Assembly (NCBI GenBank): GCA_910584265.1
Contig: CAJTZE010000009.1
Location: forward strand, 1 to 64,000
Source of the DNA: an uncultured Dorea sp.
GTDB taxonomy: Bacteria; Bacillota; Clostridia; Lachnospirales; Lachnospiraceae
Direction: 5' to 3'
Length of the DNA: 64,000 bases
A program made the translations under genes and the position numbers. Below are positions 1-8,001 of this stretch, in pieces. Below the pieces are notes generated by a model that saw only the letters and a list, made by a program, of their open reading frames with translations, did not search any database and had not been told where the DNA came from. Positions within the stretch are counted from its first letter, which is position 1; the number at the start of each line of letters is the position of its first letter.

Positions 1-53
1 GCCTGATCCTCGCCGGCAGAGCAAAACGCACGCAGCGCAGGCACACTTAAACA

Positions 54-86
54 AGAAAAAGCATCAGGGAATCTCCCTAATGCTTC
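54..86 (-). terminator. Intrinsic terminator after divIC
   Basis: An inverted repeat (AAGCATCAGGGA / TCCCTAATGCTT, one mismatch) lies just past the divIC stop. Read on the minus strand it is followed by a run of T (TTTTTC). It probably ends the yabP-yabQ-divIC transcript. Confidence 0.75.
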
Positions 87-100
87 TCTTTCGTACTTTA

Positions 101-421
101 TCACTTTCTCTTAAACAGAATCTCATTCTCATAGATGAGACCCAGCTTATCCCTAGCGGTCTGCTCAATATACTCATTGGTTCCCACATAGTCTTCCATC
201 TGTTCTATTTCCTTCGTCCGCTCCTGCTCTTCCTGAATCTGCGCTTCCAACTCTGCTTCCTGCTCTATATATGACTCATTCTTCGCGCGGAGCGACACAC
301 TGCTGACTGACACAACTGCGACCAGCAGCAGAATAACACCGCATATACCAAGCACGCTCGCCTTATTCTTCTGCAGACGGCTCCGTCGCCTGTTTACACG
401 GCTCTTTTGTTTAATTCCCAT
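101..421 (-). CDS. divIC: Septum formation initiator DivIC/FtsB-like
   Basis: A 106-residue bitopic protein of the DivIC/FtsB family, which joins FtsL and DivIB/FtsQ in the divisome at midcell. The sequence shows a basic cytoplasmic N-terminus (MGIKQKSRVNRRRSR), one membrane segment at about residues 22-45, a Glu/Gln-rich coiled coil at about 49-78, and the family tail YIEQTARDKLGLIYENE. It is the last gene of a minus-strand run with yabQ, yabP and rqcP, the same order as in Bacillus subtilis (yabO-yabP-yabQ-divIC). That synteny favours DivIC over a generic FtsB label. A terminator follows directly. Confidence 0.9.
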   Translation of the reverse strand: MGIKQKSRVNRRRSRLQKNKASVLGICGVILLLVAVVSVSSVSLRAKNESYIEQEAELEAQIQEEQERTKEIEQMEDYVGTNEYIEQTARDKLGLIYENEILFKRK

Positions 422-507
422 TTTATATACTCCTCATATCCGGCACCCCTGCCGGATAAACCCCTTATTCATAGATACTATTACCTTATCTTGTTTTGAG
501 AGGAATT

Positions 508-840
508 TCAACACTTTTTTGCTGATTTCTCATTTCTTTTTTTATACAATCCGGCTCCGATTTTCCGAAAAAACCTTACAAACAGCAGAAATACGATGAG
601 TCCCAGCCCTGCCCCTATCACAAAATACCAGCGGATGCTTCCGCTGCTTGTAGAATAAATCTGTACGAATATATAGACCGACGTGCCGGTCCAGTACAGG
701 CCGTCCTCTACCGCAACCGCTGTCAGTGAGTGCCGGATTACCCTGCGCAGCTTCCTGACGCACAGGTACGCACAGGCCGCGATCATCCCTGTCAAAAAAG
801 CCGTCAGAAAAGCAATCATCTCTGTTCTCAAGCCCTGCAT
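508..840 (-). CDS. yabQ: Spore cortex biosynthesis protein YabQ
   Basis: A 110-residue membrane protein of the YabQ family, needed for spore cortex formation in Bacillus. It has an N-terminal membrane helix (about 8-27), further hydrophobic stretches at about 48-62 and 70-90, and a very basic tail (FRKIGAGLYKKRNEKSAKKC). It sits 18 nt downstream of yabP and upstream of divIC, the conserved sporulation and division order. The protein is poorly conserved and the call leans on both sequence and synteny. Confidence 0.85.
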   Translation of the reverse strand: MQGLRTEMIAFLTAFLTGMIAACAYLCVRKLRRVIRHSLTAVAVEDGLYWTGTSVYIFVQIYSTSSGSIRWYFVIGAGLGLIVFLLFVRFFRKIGAGLYKKRNEKSAKKC

Positions 841-858
841 AGCTTCACACTCTCCGGC

Positions 859-1143
859 TTAGCGGAACAGCCTGCCAAGAAAAGAATCTCCATTCTTTGC
901 CTGCTGATGAACCTCAGAGTAAGCAAAGCTGTCAATATTCCCCGACAGATCTACCTCGCCCTTTTCCAGATTCAAACGGTTCACATGCATATCCGTCCCC
1001 TTAACCATCAGCATACCCTGCTCTGTTTCCAGCAGTATCTCATTCAGATCAAAAGACAGCACATCCAGCACCCCGGTTACCAGACTGGTCTTCCGATTAT
1101 TTACCACTAATTTGTGCGCTCCGCCCACCTGCTTCTCTTCCAC
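859..1143 (-). CDS. yabP: Sporulation protein YabP
   Basis: A 94-residue YabP family protein (YabP/YqfC fold), required for spore cortex assembly and expressed in the mother cell in Bacillus. Recognisable family features are HKLVVNNRK near the N-terminus, the SFDLNEILLETEQG stretch, and KGTDMHVNRLNLEKGEVDLSG, which leads into the C-terminal half. The start is GTG: an in-frame TGA lies only two codons upstream and no in-frame ATG is available. It lies between rqcP and yabQ. Confidence 0.88.
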   Translation of the reverse strand: MEEKQVGGAHKLVVNNRKTSLVTGVLDVLSFDLNEILLETEQGMLMVKGTDMHVNRLNLEKGEVDLSGNIDSFAYSEVHQQAKNGDSFLGRLFR

Positions 1144-1193
1144 TTGCCATCACAACCTTTCTAAACAAAATTATGCCCGGCTGTGACGAATTA

Positions 1194-1433
1194 TTACAAA
1201 TATTTGAACAGCTCCTTCGCTTCCTCTTTTTTCGTGGTATCCCGGATTTCCAGAACCTCCACTTTAACGCTCTTTGTGCCAAACTGGATCTCGATCACAT
1301 CGCCCGGCTTCACTTTAACAGATGCCTTAGCGGCAGTTCCATTCACCATTACTCTTCCCGCATCACAAGCCTCATTCGCCACCGTTCTTCTCTTGATCAG
1401 CCTGGAAACCTTCAAAAATTTATCTAACCGCAT
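1194..1433 (-). CDS. rqcP: S4-domain RNA-binding protein RqcP (YabO/Hsp15 family)
   Basis: A 79-residue protein that is essentially one S4 RNA-binding domain (MRLDKFLKVSRLIKRRTVAN...). In Bacillus, RqcP (YabO) works with RqcH on obstructed 50S subunits to add C-terminal alanine tails in ribosome quality control. The start at MRLDKF is preferred over an upstream ATG because GGAGAG lies a suitable distance before it and family members begin exactly here. It lies directly upstream of yabP, as in Bacillus. Confidence 0.88.
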   Translation of the reverse strand: MRLDKFLKVSRLIKRRTVANEACDAGRVMVNGTAAKASVKVKPGDVIEIQFGTKSVKVEVLEIRDTTKKEEAKELFKYL

Positions 1434-1521
1434 CTCTTTCCCTTCTCTCCTAAACAAAATGAAAAATGGCACCGGGGGCGTCCCGATGCCTCTGTATACA
1501 TGCTTAAATCAAACCTGCTTC

Positions 1522-1797
1522 CTACTTATTCACAGCATCCTTTAAAGCCTTACCAGCTTTAAACTTAGGTGCTGTGCAGGCTTCAATCTTCATTGTAGCG
1601 CCGGTCTGAGGATTTCTTCCCTCTCTAGCAGCTCTCTTACTTACTTCAAAAGTACCGAATCCGACTAACTGAACCTTCTCACCCTTCTGGAGTTCTTCCG
1701 TAACAGCCTCTACAAACGCTGTCAAAGCTTTCTCTGAATCCTTCTTAGATAACTCTGCTTTCTCAGCGATTGCTGCTACCAATTCTGTTTTATTCAT
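1522..1797 (-). CDS. hup: DNA-binding protein HU
   Basis: A 91-residue HU/IHF family nucleoid protein. The N-terminal dimerisation helices (MNKTELVAAIAEKAELSKKD) and the HU signature region GFGTFEVSKRAAREGRNPQTG, which forms the DNA-bending arms, are intact. Start chosen at MNKTEL: GAGGAGG lies 10 nt upstream, and the 11 extra codons upstream are not conserved in the family. HU binds DNA with little sequence preference. It heads the rqcP-yabP-yabQ-divIC run, but the 88-nt gap to rqcP leaves room for a separate promoter. Confidence 0.95.
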   Translation of the reverse strand: MNKTELVAAIAEKAELSKKDSEKALTAFVEAVTEELQKGEKVQLVGFGTFEVSKRAAREGRNPQTGATMKIEACTAPKFKAGKALKDAVNK

Positions 1798-1920
1798 GTA
1801 TAATTTCCTCCTCTTGTTTCTTTGCAACATTATGCCTCATTCCTGTTATACATCTTTTCCATTTGTTTGTCAAGGAAATATACCGAAAACCGCTATTTTA
1901 TAGGCTTCCCGGCATTTTCA

Positions 1921-2907
1921 CTATAACTGGAAGGAAAATATTTCCTTTAGAAGCTGTCTTTTTTCCTCTGTCTGGGTAACCGCCGTCTGGAATTTTTCTA
2001 CATTCTTGACCGAAATCCACGCTTTATTTGACCGGTAATAGGAACCGGTAATCTTCCAAAACTTCTCCGGATAGATAAATCTAATCTTCAAATATTCCAT
2101 TTCACGCCCGGTAATCGGCCGTATCGCACTGTATGCATTCAGCATACAATCGCACAGATGGACATTCCAGCCGTGTTTTTCCATGGCTTTCCGAAGAAAA
2201 TAGTACAGGTCCTCCACCTGTACATTCTGCCGGAACTTTTCAAAGTTCGTTGTCGCAATCCCATCCGCAGTCATCAAAACATTGTGATAATTATATTCTC
2301 CATGCACCAGACAGCCGTCTTCTATACTATCCGAATACAGTTCATGATAAGCCGATGCGGCAAGCTCGCATACCGCCGCATCCGCCCATTCGTACAAAGA
2401 CTCATACTCCTTCAAGAACTGCAATTCAAAATCTCCTTTGGCCGTCCTGCTCCGGACAAATTTGCGTACCTTCCTGAGTTCTCTGTTATGGCTCTCATAT
2501 ACATCCTTCAAATGGGATTCCTGAAATACATATTCTTCCATCGGCATTACCATGATCAGATGCAGCTTCGCCAGATTTTTTACTGTCTGGGATAACTCCC
2601 GGCTCCTGCGGATATCGCATTCCCTTCCATAATACCAATGCTTCAGCATATATCTGCCGCCGTCCTCCGACACACTGATATACTTCCCCTCTGCATTTGG
2701 CAGAATCTGGTCTATCTCCGTACAGCCCGCTTCCTTCAAAACTTCTCCTATTTTATATAATGCAGGCACCCGTTTTTCGGAAATCCCCGCTTCCTTCAAC
2801 AGAAACAATCCCTGTTCCGTATCACAAAAAAATGCACCTCTGGTCTTTCGGGTGCCCTTCACATTGACATCATACTGTTCCAGTACTTTCAGTTCATACT
2901 CTTGCAT
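1921..2907 (-). CDS. CotS-family spore coat kinase-like protein
   Basis: A protein of about 328 residues with the protein-kinase-like/aminoglycoside phosphotransferase fold of the CotS (CotI/YutH) spore coat family. Visible marks are a nucleotide-binding beta region (KTRGAFFCDTEQGLFLLKEAG), the conserved YYGRECDIRRSRELSQTVKNLAKLH stretch around residues 100-125, and a catalytic-loop-like segment CLVHGEYNYHNVLMT, where GEYNYHN replaces the usual HGDxxxxN. The changed loop resembles family members thought to act structurally or as atypical kinases. Start taken at MQEYEL, where AGGGG lies 8 nt upstream; an in-frame ATG nine codons earlier has no clear ribosome site. The substrate is unknown. Confidence 0.75.
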   Translation of the reverse strand: MQEYELKVLEQYDVNVKGTRKTRGAFFCDTEQGLFLLKEAGISEKRVPALYKIGEVLKEAGCTEIDQILPNAEGKYISVSEDGGRYMLKHWYYGRECDIRRSRELSQTVKNLAKLHLIMVMPMEEYVFQESHLKDVYESHNRELRKVRKFVRSRTAKGDFELQFLKEYESLYEWADAAVCELAASAYHELYSDSIEDGCLVHGEYNYHNVLMTADGIATTNFEKFRQNVQVEDLYYFLRKAMEKHGWNVHLCDCMLNAYSAIRPITGREMEYLKIRFIYPEKFWKITGSYYRSNKAWISVKNVEKFQTAVTQTEEKRQLLKEIFSFQL

Positions 2908-2968
2908 AACCAAAACCCCTGCACCTTCATTCATCCGTTCTTTTCAATGTATGAAGGAAGGGGGCGGA

Positions 2969-4294
2969 TTATTCCATCCAGATATGCTTGAGAAGCTCTT
3001 CTTTTGTATTTGATTCCGGGGTTTCGATTACCAGGTCCAGAAGGCGGCTTAAGGTCATGCCGATTTCTCTGCCGGGCTCCATGCCTGCTTCTATCAGGTC
3101 TCTGCCTGTCACAGCCAAATCTTTCAGGGCTACGCATTGTCCTGCCTCCGTGATCTCCCGGTACAGAGTTTCCACTTCGTCGATATCGGCTAGCTTTTCT
3201 TCCCGCTGATACATGCTCTGAGCCAGCACGTCTGCTCTGCGTACCTCCAGATATAGAGTGAACAACTCTTCTCCTATCTTATTCATGGCTCGTCTTACAT
3301 TCTTTTTTGTTACCGGCATACGGTAATCATGATAAAGCACCAGCTTCTCTACACTCTGCATTGTGGCATTGTCAAACTTCAGCCGTTTTAACACCCTCCG
3401 CACAATTTCTCTGCTTTTCTCTGCATGTCCTTTAAAATGTGCGGTTCCCTGTTCATCCACGGTCTTTACCTCCGGTTTCCCCAAATCGTGGAACAGCATC
3501 ACCAGCCGGAGCACTCTGTCGTTGCGGATATTCTGCAGGGTATGAAGGATATGTTCTCCCACTGTATACATATGATGCGGAGTCTCCTGCTCTGCCGCCA
3601 TAGCCCGGTCAAACTCCGGAAAAAACTCCTTTGTAATCCCCAGCCTCCACGCTTCTCTTAGCATATCCGGCCTGGGAGACAGGAGCATCTTCATCAGTTC
3701 CGTCTGAATCCGTTCCGCACTGATTTTCTGCAGCGAAGGAGCCAACAGACGCATTCCTTCCCTGGTCACTCCGTCAATCTCAAATCCAAGCTGTGCGGCA
3801 AAACGGACGCCTCTTAATATGCGCAGTGCATCCTCAGAAAATCTTGCGTGTGCATCTCCCACACACCGGATAATTCCTGTCTCTATATCCCGAAGCCCCC
3901 CGAAAATATCCACCAGCCCGTCTTTTTCATTGTATGCCATAGCGTTTATGGTAAAATCCCGCCGGAGCAGATCCTCCTTCAAATTGCGCACAAAGGTTAC
4001 CTCTGACGGATGGCGGCTGTCTTCGTATTTGCCGTCCACACGGTAAGTTGTCACTTCAAACCCCTCCCCGCCAAGCAGCACCGTAATCGTACCGTGCGCA
4101 ATTCCTGTGTCAACAGTATGGGAAAACAGCTTCTTTGTCTCCTCCGGCATGGCAGATGTGGTAATGTCCCAGTCCTCTGGCGTTCTTCCAAGAATGGAGT
4201 CGCGGACGCAGCCTCCCACTGCATATGCCTCATATCCATGGGACTCTAATGTATGGATAATGGAATTCACATTATCCGGCAGTTCGATCCTCAT
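2969..4294 (-). CDS. cca: CCA tRNA nucleotidyltransferase
   Basis: A 441-residue class II CCA-adding enzyme that builds or repairs the 3' CCA end of tRNA. The head domain has the GG signature (YAVGGCVRDSILGRTPEDWDITT) with the DWD metal-binding carboxylates, then the RRDFTINAMAYN motif and the RILRGVRFAAQLGF region, which belong to the nucleotide-recognition neck. The C-terminal half carries an HD-type motif (LFHDLGKP) and KGHAEKS, as in clostridial long forms, which may add phosphohydrolase activity. Start ATG follows AGGAGG. It stands alone on the minus strand next to the AT-rich island. Confidence 0.95.
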   Translation of the reverse strand: MRIELPDNVNSIIHTLESHGYEAYAVGGCVRDSILGRTPEDWDITTSAMPEETKKLFSHTVDTGIAHGTITVLLGGEGFEVTTYRVDGKYEDSRHPSEVTFVRNLKEDLLRRDFTINAMAYNEKDGLVDIFGGLRDIETGIIRCVGDAHARFSEDALRILRGVRFAAQLGFEIDGVTREGMRLLAPSLQKISAERIQTELMKMLLSPRPDMLREAWRLGITKEFFPEFDRAMAAEQETPHHMYTVGEHILHTLQNIRNDRVLRLVMLFHDLGKPEVKTVDEQGTAHFKGHAEKSREIVRRVLKRLKFDNATMQSVEKLVLYHDYRMPVTKKNVRRAMNKIGEELFTLYLEVRRADVLAQSMYQREEKLADIDEVETLYREITEAGQCVALKDLAVTGRDLIEAGMEPGREIGMTLSRLLDLVIETPESNTKEELLKHIWME

Positions 4295-4545
4295 CCTTTT
4301 GCCTCCTGTCTAGATACCCTGCGGTGTTGATTCCTTGATGTTTATTATATTTTTAGATATGTATATTTTAATACTTCTCTCCATACTCTACAAGAAAAAA
4401 CAAAACAGGAAATCATACAAAGCATCTGTGTATCTGCTATTTTTCATTCACGCAATATGATTATTCACTCTTATTTCAAATTTTAAGATCGCGTTCATCA
4501 TTTTTAATGCTTTTTTAATATCACATTTCTTTGTCGAATTTTATT

Positions 4546-4731
4546 CTATAATATATGGCGTATATTTGAATAAGAAGATATATAAATACAAGCAATAATA
4601 AAGGAATTAAATCTACACCCATAAGTGTAAAAATATCCATTTGGATTTTCTAAAGTCTTAATTAGCAAAATTCCTCCTGCAATAGAAACAATACCTATAA
4701 ATGAAAAAATTAGTGATTAATTTTTCTTCAT
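4546..4731 (-). pseudogene. Broken small membrane protein gene
   Basis: Reading from an ATG with AAAGGTGG upstream, the frame hits TAA at codon 5 (MKKN-stop), yet the same frame then encodes a plausible membrane helix (SLIFSFIGIVSIAGGILLIKTLENPNGYF). After about 35 codons the hydrophobic reading continues in another frame (GVDLIPLLLLVFIYLLIQIYAI). So there is a nonsense mutation plus at least one frameshift or deletion. It directly follows the intact membrane protein gene at 4755-5168 and was probably its operon partner. Confidence 0.65.
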
Positions 4732-4754
4732 TGTTAATTCCACCTTTCACACAA

Positions 4755-5168
4755 CTACATTTTCTTTTCTAAATAACGAGCAGTTATAACCCATGTAATT
4801 TGTCCGATAGCAATAACTCCTGCTATCGAAAAAAATACAACATTACTCATATATCCCATAAAGATAAGAGCAAATAATACAAGAACCAATAATGTAAGTG
4901 TTACCTTGTAAGCATTCGCAAGAGAAGCATTAGTAATTGCAATATTTCTTTCATCATTCTCTAATATTTGCAATTCTTTTGTCGGCTTACTGAACATATC
5001 ACACCCCATTAAAATCAACATTATCCCAATAAGTGTTGTACCATAGACAACCAAATCTGGACGAGGTACAGGTAATAGTTGATGTACTCCTAAACCATAA
5101 GTTAGTAAACCGCCTAAAAGAATTATTACACCGAAGAATAATTCGGCTTTTTGTATCTTATGCTTCAT
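4755..5168 (-). CDS. Small four-helix membrane protein, unknown function
   Basis: A 137-residue protein with four predicted membrane helices (about 9-28, 40-56, 86-106, 112-131). A short cytoplasmic stretch between helices 2 and 3 contains ELQILENDERNIAITNASLANAYK, resembling the NDERN segment of small clostridial membrane proteins paired with XRE regulators. It overlaps the upstream regulator by 4 nt (ATGA), so translation is coupled. The decayed gene next to it probably encoded a relative. Function is not known. A sensor or partner role with the regulator is only an inference from the overlap. Confidence 0.7.
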   Translation of the reverse strand: MKHKIQKAELFFGVIILLGGLLTYGLGVHQLLPVPRPDLVVYGTTLIGIMLILMGCDMFSKPTKELQILENDERNIAITNASLANAYKVTLTLLVLVLFALIFMGYMSNVVFFSIAGVIAIGQITWVITARYLEKKM

Positions 5169-5368
5169 TTACTTTCCTCCTCATAAATAAAAATTTCCTC
5201 AATACTCATTTGAAAGTACCTTGCAATTTTAAAGGCTAACATGATTGAGGGATTGTAGCGTCCATTTTCTAAAGAGCCTATTGTTTGACGAGATACTTCA
5301 AGAGCAGCAGCTAAATCTTCTTGTTTAATACCTCTTTGTTTTCGTAATTCTTCTAAACGATTTTTCAC
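5165..5368 (-). CDS. XRE-family transcriptional regulator (YozG-like)
   Basis: A 67-residue protein that is one helix-turn-helix domain (KNRLEELRKQRGIKQEDLAAAL, then VSRQTIGSLENGRYNPS). The start is GTG, with AAGGAG six nucleotides upstream. An in-frame upstream ATG is ruled out because the promoter found here (TTGACA, 17 nt, TATCAT) would then lie inside the gene. It is translationally coupled to the membrane protein at 4755-5168. A palindrome in its own 5' region suggests autoregulation. Confidence 0.88.
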   Translation of the reverse strand: MKNRLEELRKQRGIKQEDLAAALEVSRQTIGSLENGRYNPSIMLAFKIARYFQMSIEEIFIYEEESK

Positions 5369-5392
5369 AACATACTCCTTTCTTGAACGTAT

Positions 5393-5408
5393 GGAAAGCT
5401 CGCTTTCC
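5393..5408. promoter_or_regulatory. Palindromic operator candidate of the XRE regulator
   Basis: A perfect inverted repeat, GGAAAGC-TC-GCTTTCC, lies between the regulator's -10 box and its GTG start. A related half-site (GGAAAGTTTGC on the minus strand) overlaps the -35 box at about 5446-5460. This layout fits binding by the dimeric XRE protein encoded next to it. Confidence 0.55.
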
Positions 5409-5420
5409 TTTTCTAATCTT

Positions 5421-5449
5421 ATGATACTCCTGTGAGCAAAGAATGTCAA
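5421..5449 (-). promoter_or_regulatory. Sigma-A promoter of the XRE/membrane protein pair
   Basis: On the minus strand: TTGACA (5444-5449), 17-nt spacer, TATCAT (5421-5426). Confidence 0.75.
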
Positions 5450-5489
5450 GCAAACTTTCCATGGTTTTATCCTTTCTTGTTCACTTCTA

Positions 5490-5828
5490 ACAGAAAAGAA
5501 AAAGCCTTGTCAAGAGCCTACAGAGATAGACGGGTACAGCAGTTTCCTCTTTCTGAACGGGAAAGGCTTTCCCATGACAAACGCTTATTATACTTCTACA
5601 TTTGCCCGACTGGTAAAGAAGTATAACAAGTACCATGAGGACAACTTACCAAAAATAACGCCCCTTATCCTGCGACATACGCTCTGCACAAGACTTGCGG
5701 ACAGGAACATGAACCCTAAGAGCTTACAGTACATCATGGGACACGCGAACATCAGTATCACGCCGAACCTGTACGCCCATGCGTCAATGGAGAACGTCAA
5801 GGCAGAATTAAGAAGCATGATAGCCTAA
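5490..5828 (+). pseudogene. Tyrosine recombinase C-terminal remnant
   Basis: Only the last 110 or so codons of a Tn916-type integrase remain. The stretch before the first ATG (5574) already reads in frame as EIDGYSSFLFLNGKGFP, typical of these integrases, so the ATG is not a true start. The catalytic block is visible: LRHTLCTRL (the RHxxxT motif), IMGHANISIT, and NLYAHAS with the nucleophilic Tyr. The N-terminal arm-binding and core-binding domains and the first catalytic Arg are missing, so it cannot be active alone. Confidence 0.85.
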
Positions 5829-6003
5829 AGTTTTACCACGATATTTACCACGTTTGACCGTGAAAAAAAGTGATAAAACGTGGCGGTTTGGAAGTATCAA
5901 CCGAAAAGAGAAATGCCCGTAAAGCTGATAAAATAAGGCTTTGCGGACATTTAAGAAGATATGAAAAGCTAATCAAAAATCTATATTAAGTTTTTATAAA
6001 ATC
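5829..6003. other. Element edge between integrase remnant and proS
   Basis: This 175-nt stretch includes TTTTACCACGATATTTACCACGTTTGA, resembling the region just after integrase genes in related elements. It also has a GCCCGTAAAGC / GGCTTTGCGGAC imperfect repeat. It may contain the old right end or attachment site, but no matching copy is visible on the other side of the island. Confidence 0.35.
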
Positions 6004-7443
6004 TTAGTAAGATTTTCCCCAGTATGCCATATGCTTTGCAGGCTTGCCGCACCAGATACATTTGTCTGAAACAAATTCTTCATCCTCAATCAGGCATCGG
6101 GTTGCCGCGCCGCCGGTCACGTACTTCACTTCACCCTCACACTCCGGGTCTCCGCACCAGCATGCCTTCACAAATCCTCTGCTGGCCGTGAACTTCTCCT
6201 TCATCTCATCCAGTGTTGATGCGGTATAGATATGACTGTTCAGGAATTCCTCTGCCCTGTTATACATATCCTGCTGGATGCTCTCTAAGATGTCACGAAG
6301 CTTTCCTGCGATCTCATCCAGAGAAACAATCATCTTCTCACGGGTATCGCGACGTACCACAACCACCTGATTCTTTTCAATATCCTTCGGTCCGATCTCA
6401 ATACGGGTCGGAATACCAAGCATCTCCTGCTCGGAGAATTTCCATCCCGGACTCTTCTCAGAATCGTCAATCTTCACTCTGTAACCGGCCTTCTTCAATT
6501 CATCAAGCAGCGCATAAGCCCTGTCAAGAACGCCCTCCTTATGCTGTGCAACCGGAATTACCCGGCACTCCACCGGCGCTACGTGCGGCGGCAGAACCAG
6601 TCCGTCGTCATCACCGTGAACCATGATCAGCGCTCCGATACTTCTTGTAGACCATCCCCATGAGGTCTCATATACGCTCTGGAGCTCGTTGTTCTTATCT
6701 ACATATTTAATATCAAATGCATCAGGGAAGCCGCTTCCGAAGAAATGGCTGGTTGCTGACTGCAGTGCTTTACCGTCATGCATCAGCGCCTCAATCGTAT
6801 AGGTATCCTGTGCTCCGGCAAATTTCTCATGCTCTGCCTTTCTTCCTGATACGAACGGAATCGCCAGCGTTTCTTTGTAGCAGTCCTCATATACATGCAG
6901 CATCTGGACTGTACGCTCTTCCGCTTCCTCATAAGTCGCATGGATAGTGTGTCCCTCCTGCCATAAGAACTCTCTGGAACGCAGGAACGGTCTGGTGGTC
7001 TTCTCCCAGCGGAGAACAGAATTCCACTGATTCCATACCTTCGGCAGATCTCTGTAGGACTTTACCGTTCTCGCCCACAGATCACAGAACAAGGTCTCTG
7101 ATGTAGGACGGATACAGAGCCTCTCTTGAAGCCTCTCCATACCGCCGTGGGTAACCCACGCAACCTCCGGCGCAAATCCATCCACATGATCTGCTTCCTT
7201 CTCCAGAAGTGATTCCGGAATCAGCAGCGGAAGAGATACATTCTCTACCCCGGTCTCTTTAAATCTTCTGTCAAGGTCCGCCTGAATCAACTCCCAGATC
7301 GCATATCCGTTCGGAAGATAATTTAAGCAGCCCTTTACGCTTGAATAGTCACATAATTCCGCTTCACGTACCACATCAGTATACCACTGAGCAAAATTCT
7401 CATCGCGTGATGTGATATTTTTTACCAATTTTTCCTTTGCCAT
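6004..7443 (-). CDS. proS: Prolyl-tRNA synthetase, archaeal/eukaryotic type
   Basis: A 479-residue class II synthetase that charges tRNA-Pro. It is the shorter archaeal/eukaryotic-like form, without the editing insertion of the long bacterial enzyme. Class II motif 2 (RPTSETLFCDLWARTVKSYRDLP...RTRPFLR-like) and the ESLL/WVTHGG region are present. The C-terminus has the zinc-binding cysteines CWCGDPEC and CIWCGK and ends in the characteristic KSY. The start ATG follows AAGGAG. Expression is controlled by the T-box leader upstream. The gene ends at the border of the mobile-element remnant. Confidence 0.95.
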   Translation of the reverse strand: MAKEKLVKNITSRDENFAQWYTDVVREAELCDYSSVKGCLNYLPNGYAIWELIQADLDRRFKETGVENVSLPLLIPESLLEKEADHVDGFAPEVAWVTHGGMERLQERLCIRPTSETLFCDLWARTVKSYRDLPKVWNQWNSVLRWEKTTRPFLRSREFLWQEGHTIHATYEEAEERTVQMLHVYEDCYKETLAIPFVSGRKAEHEKFAGAQDTYTIEALMHDGKALQSATSHFFGSGFPDAFDIKYVDKNNELQSVYETSWGWSTRSIGALIMVHGDDDGLVLPPHVAPVECRVIPVAQHKEGVLDRAYALLDELKKAGYRVKIDDSEKSPGWKFSEQEMLGIPTRIEIGPKDIEKNQVVVVRRDTREKMIVSLDEIAGKLRDILESIQQDMYNRAEEFLNSHIYTASTLDEMKEKFTASRGFVKACWCGDPECEGEVKYVTGGAATRCLIEDEEFVSDKCIWCGKPAKHMAYWGKSY

Positions 7444-7545
7444 GTCTTCTTCTCCTTTTCCTTTCCTTTTCCGCAGGACCCTTGCCCCACATCTTCTTAT
7501 CGGGAAATACAGATTTCTGTTCCGGCGGATTCCCCTGTAAATGAA

Positions 7546-7800
7546 AAAACGCCGTTCATTCCTGCTCCCAAAGGGACCGAAACGCTCGGCGGTACCACCC
7601 TAATTAACCGCAGATTCCTGCAGTTCACTCAAATAATCGTTAACGCCGATTCTACGCCGCACTTTCATGCAGCGGCTCCAAGGCAGGTTCGTCCGGTTTC
7701 CGCTCAGGAATCTCTCAGCCTGCGACTCCCTCTCTGTGGAACTTCCTCCCGACTACTATTCTCTTCATCGCCGGTTCCGCTTTTTGTAACTATCATTACC
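7546..7800 (-). promoter_or_regulatory. T-box riboswitch controlling proS
   Basis: The proS leader contains the T-box sequence AGGGTGGTACCGC (minus strand, around 7596-7610), followed by a terminator whose 3' arm ends in GGCGTTTTTT near 7547. Upstream lies a Stem I-like region. In it, GAACCTGC places CCT, a proline codon, at the expected specifier position (minus strand, 7688-7686). Uncharged tRNA-Pro should pair with this specifier and with the T-box bulge to favour the antiterminator. Confidence 0.9.
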
Positions 7801-8001
7801 AGCGGATTTTTCGTTGAAAATTATTCTACTGGAATCGCTTATATTTGTCAAGGAGATTTTTTCAGAATCCTGTTCTGCCCAAAAACATTTTGTCATTTAT
7901 TTTCATAGCCTTTTTCAAACATATACGTTAAAATATAATATACCTGTTTTCCCGGAGGTATTAACAATAATACTATAAGTATGACAACGATAGGAGATCT
8001 T

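Larger units (their letters stand above)
4320..5960. mobile_element. Remnant of an integrated element
   Basis: The segment between cca and proS is visibly more AT-rich than its surroundings. It carries an XRE regulator with a small membrane protein, a broken companion gene and the C-terminal stump of a tyrosine recombinase. These cargo types are common on integrative conjugative elements of Firmicutes. No intact mobility gene remains and I could not identify terminal repeats, so the boundaries are approximate. Confidence 0.5.
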
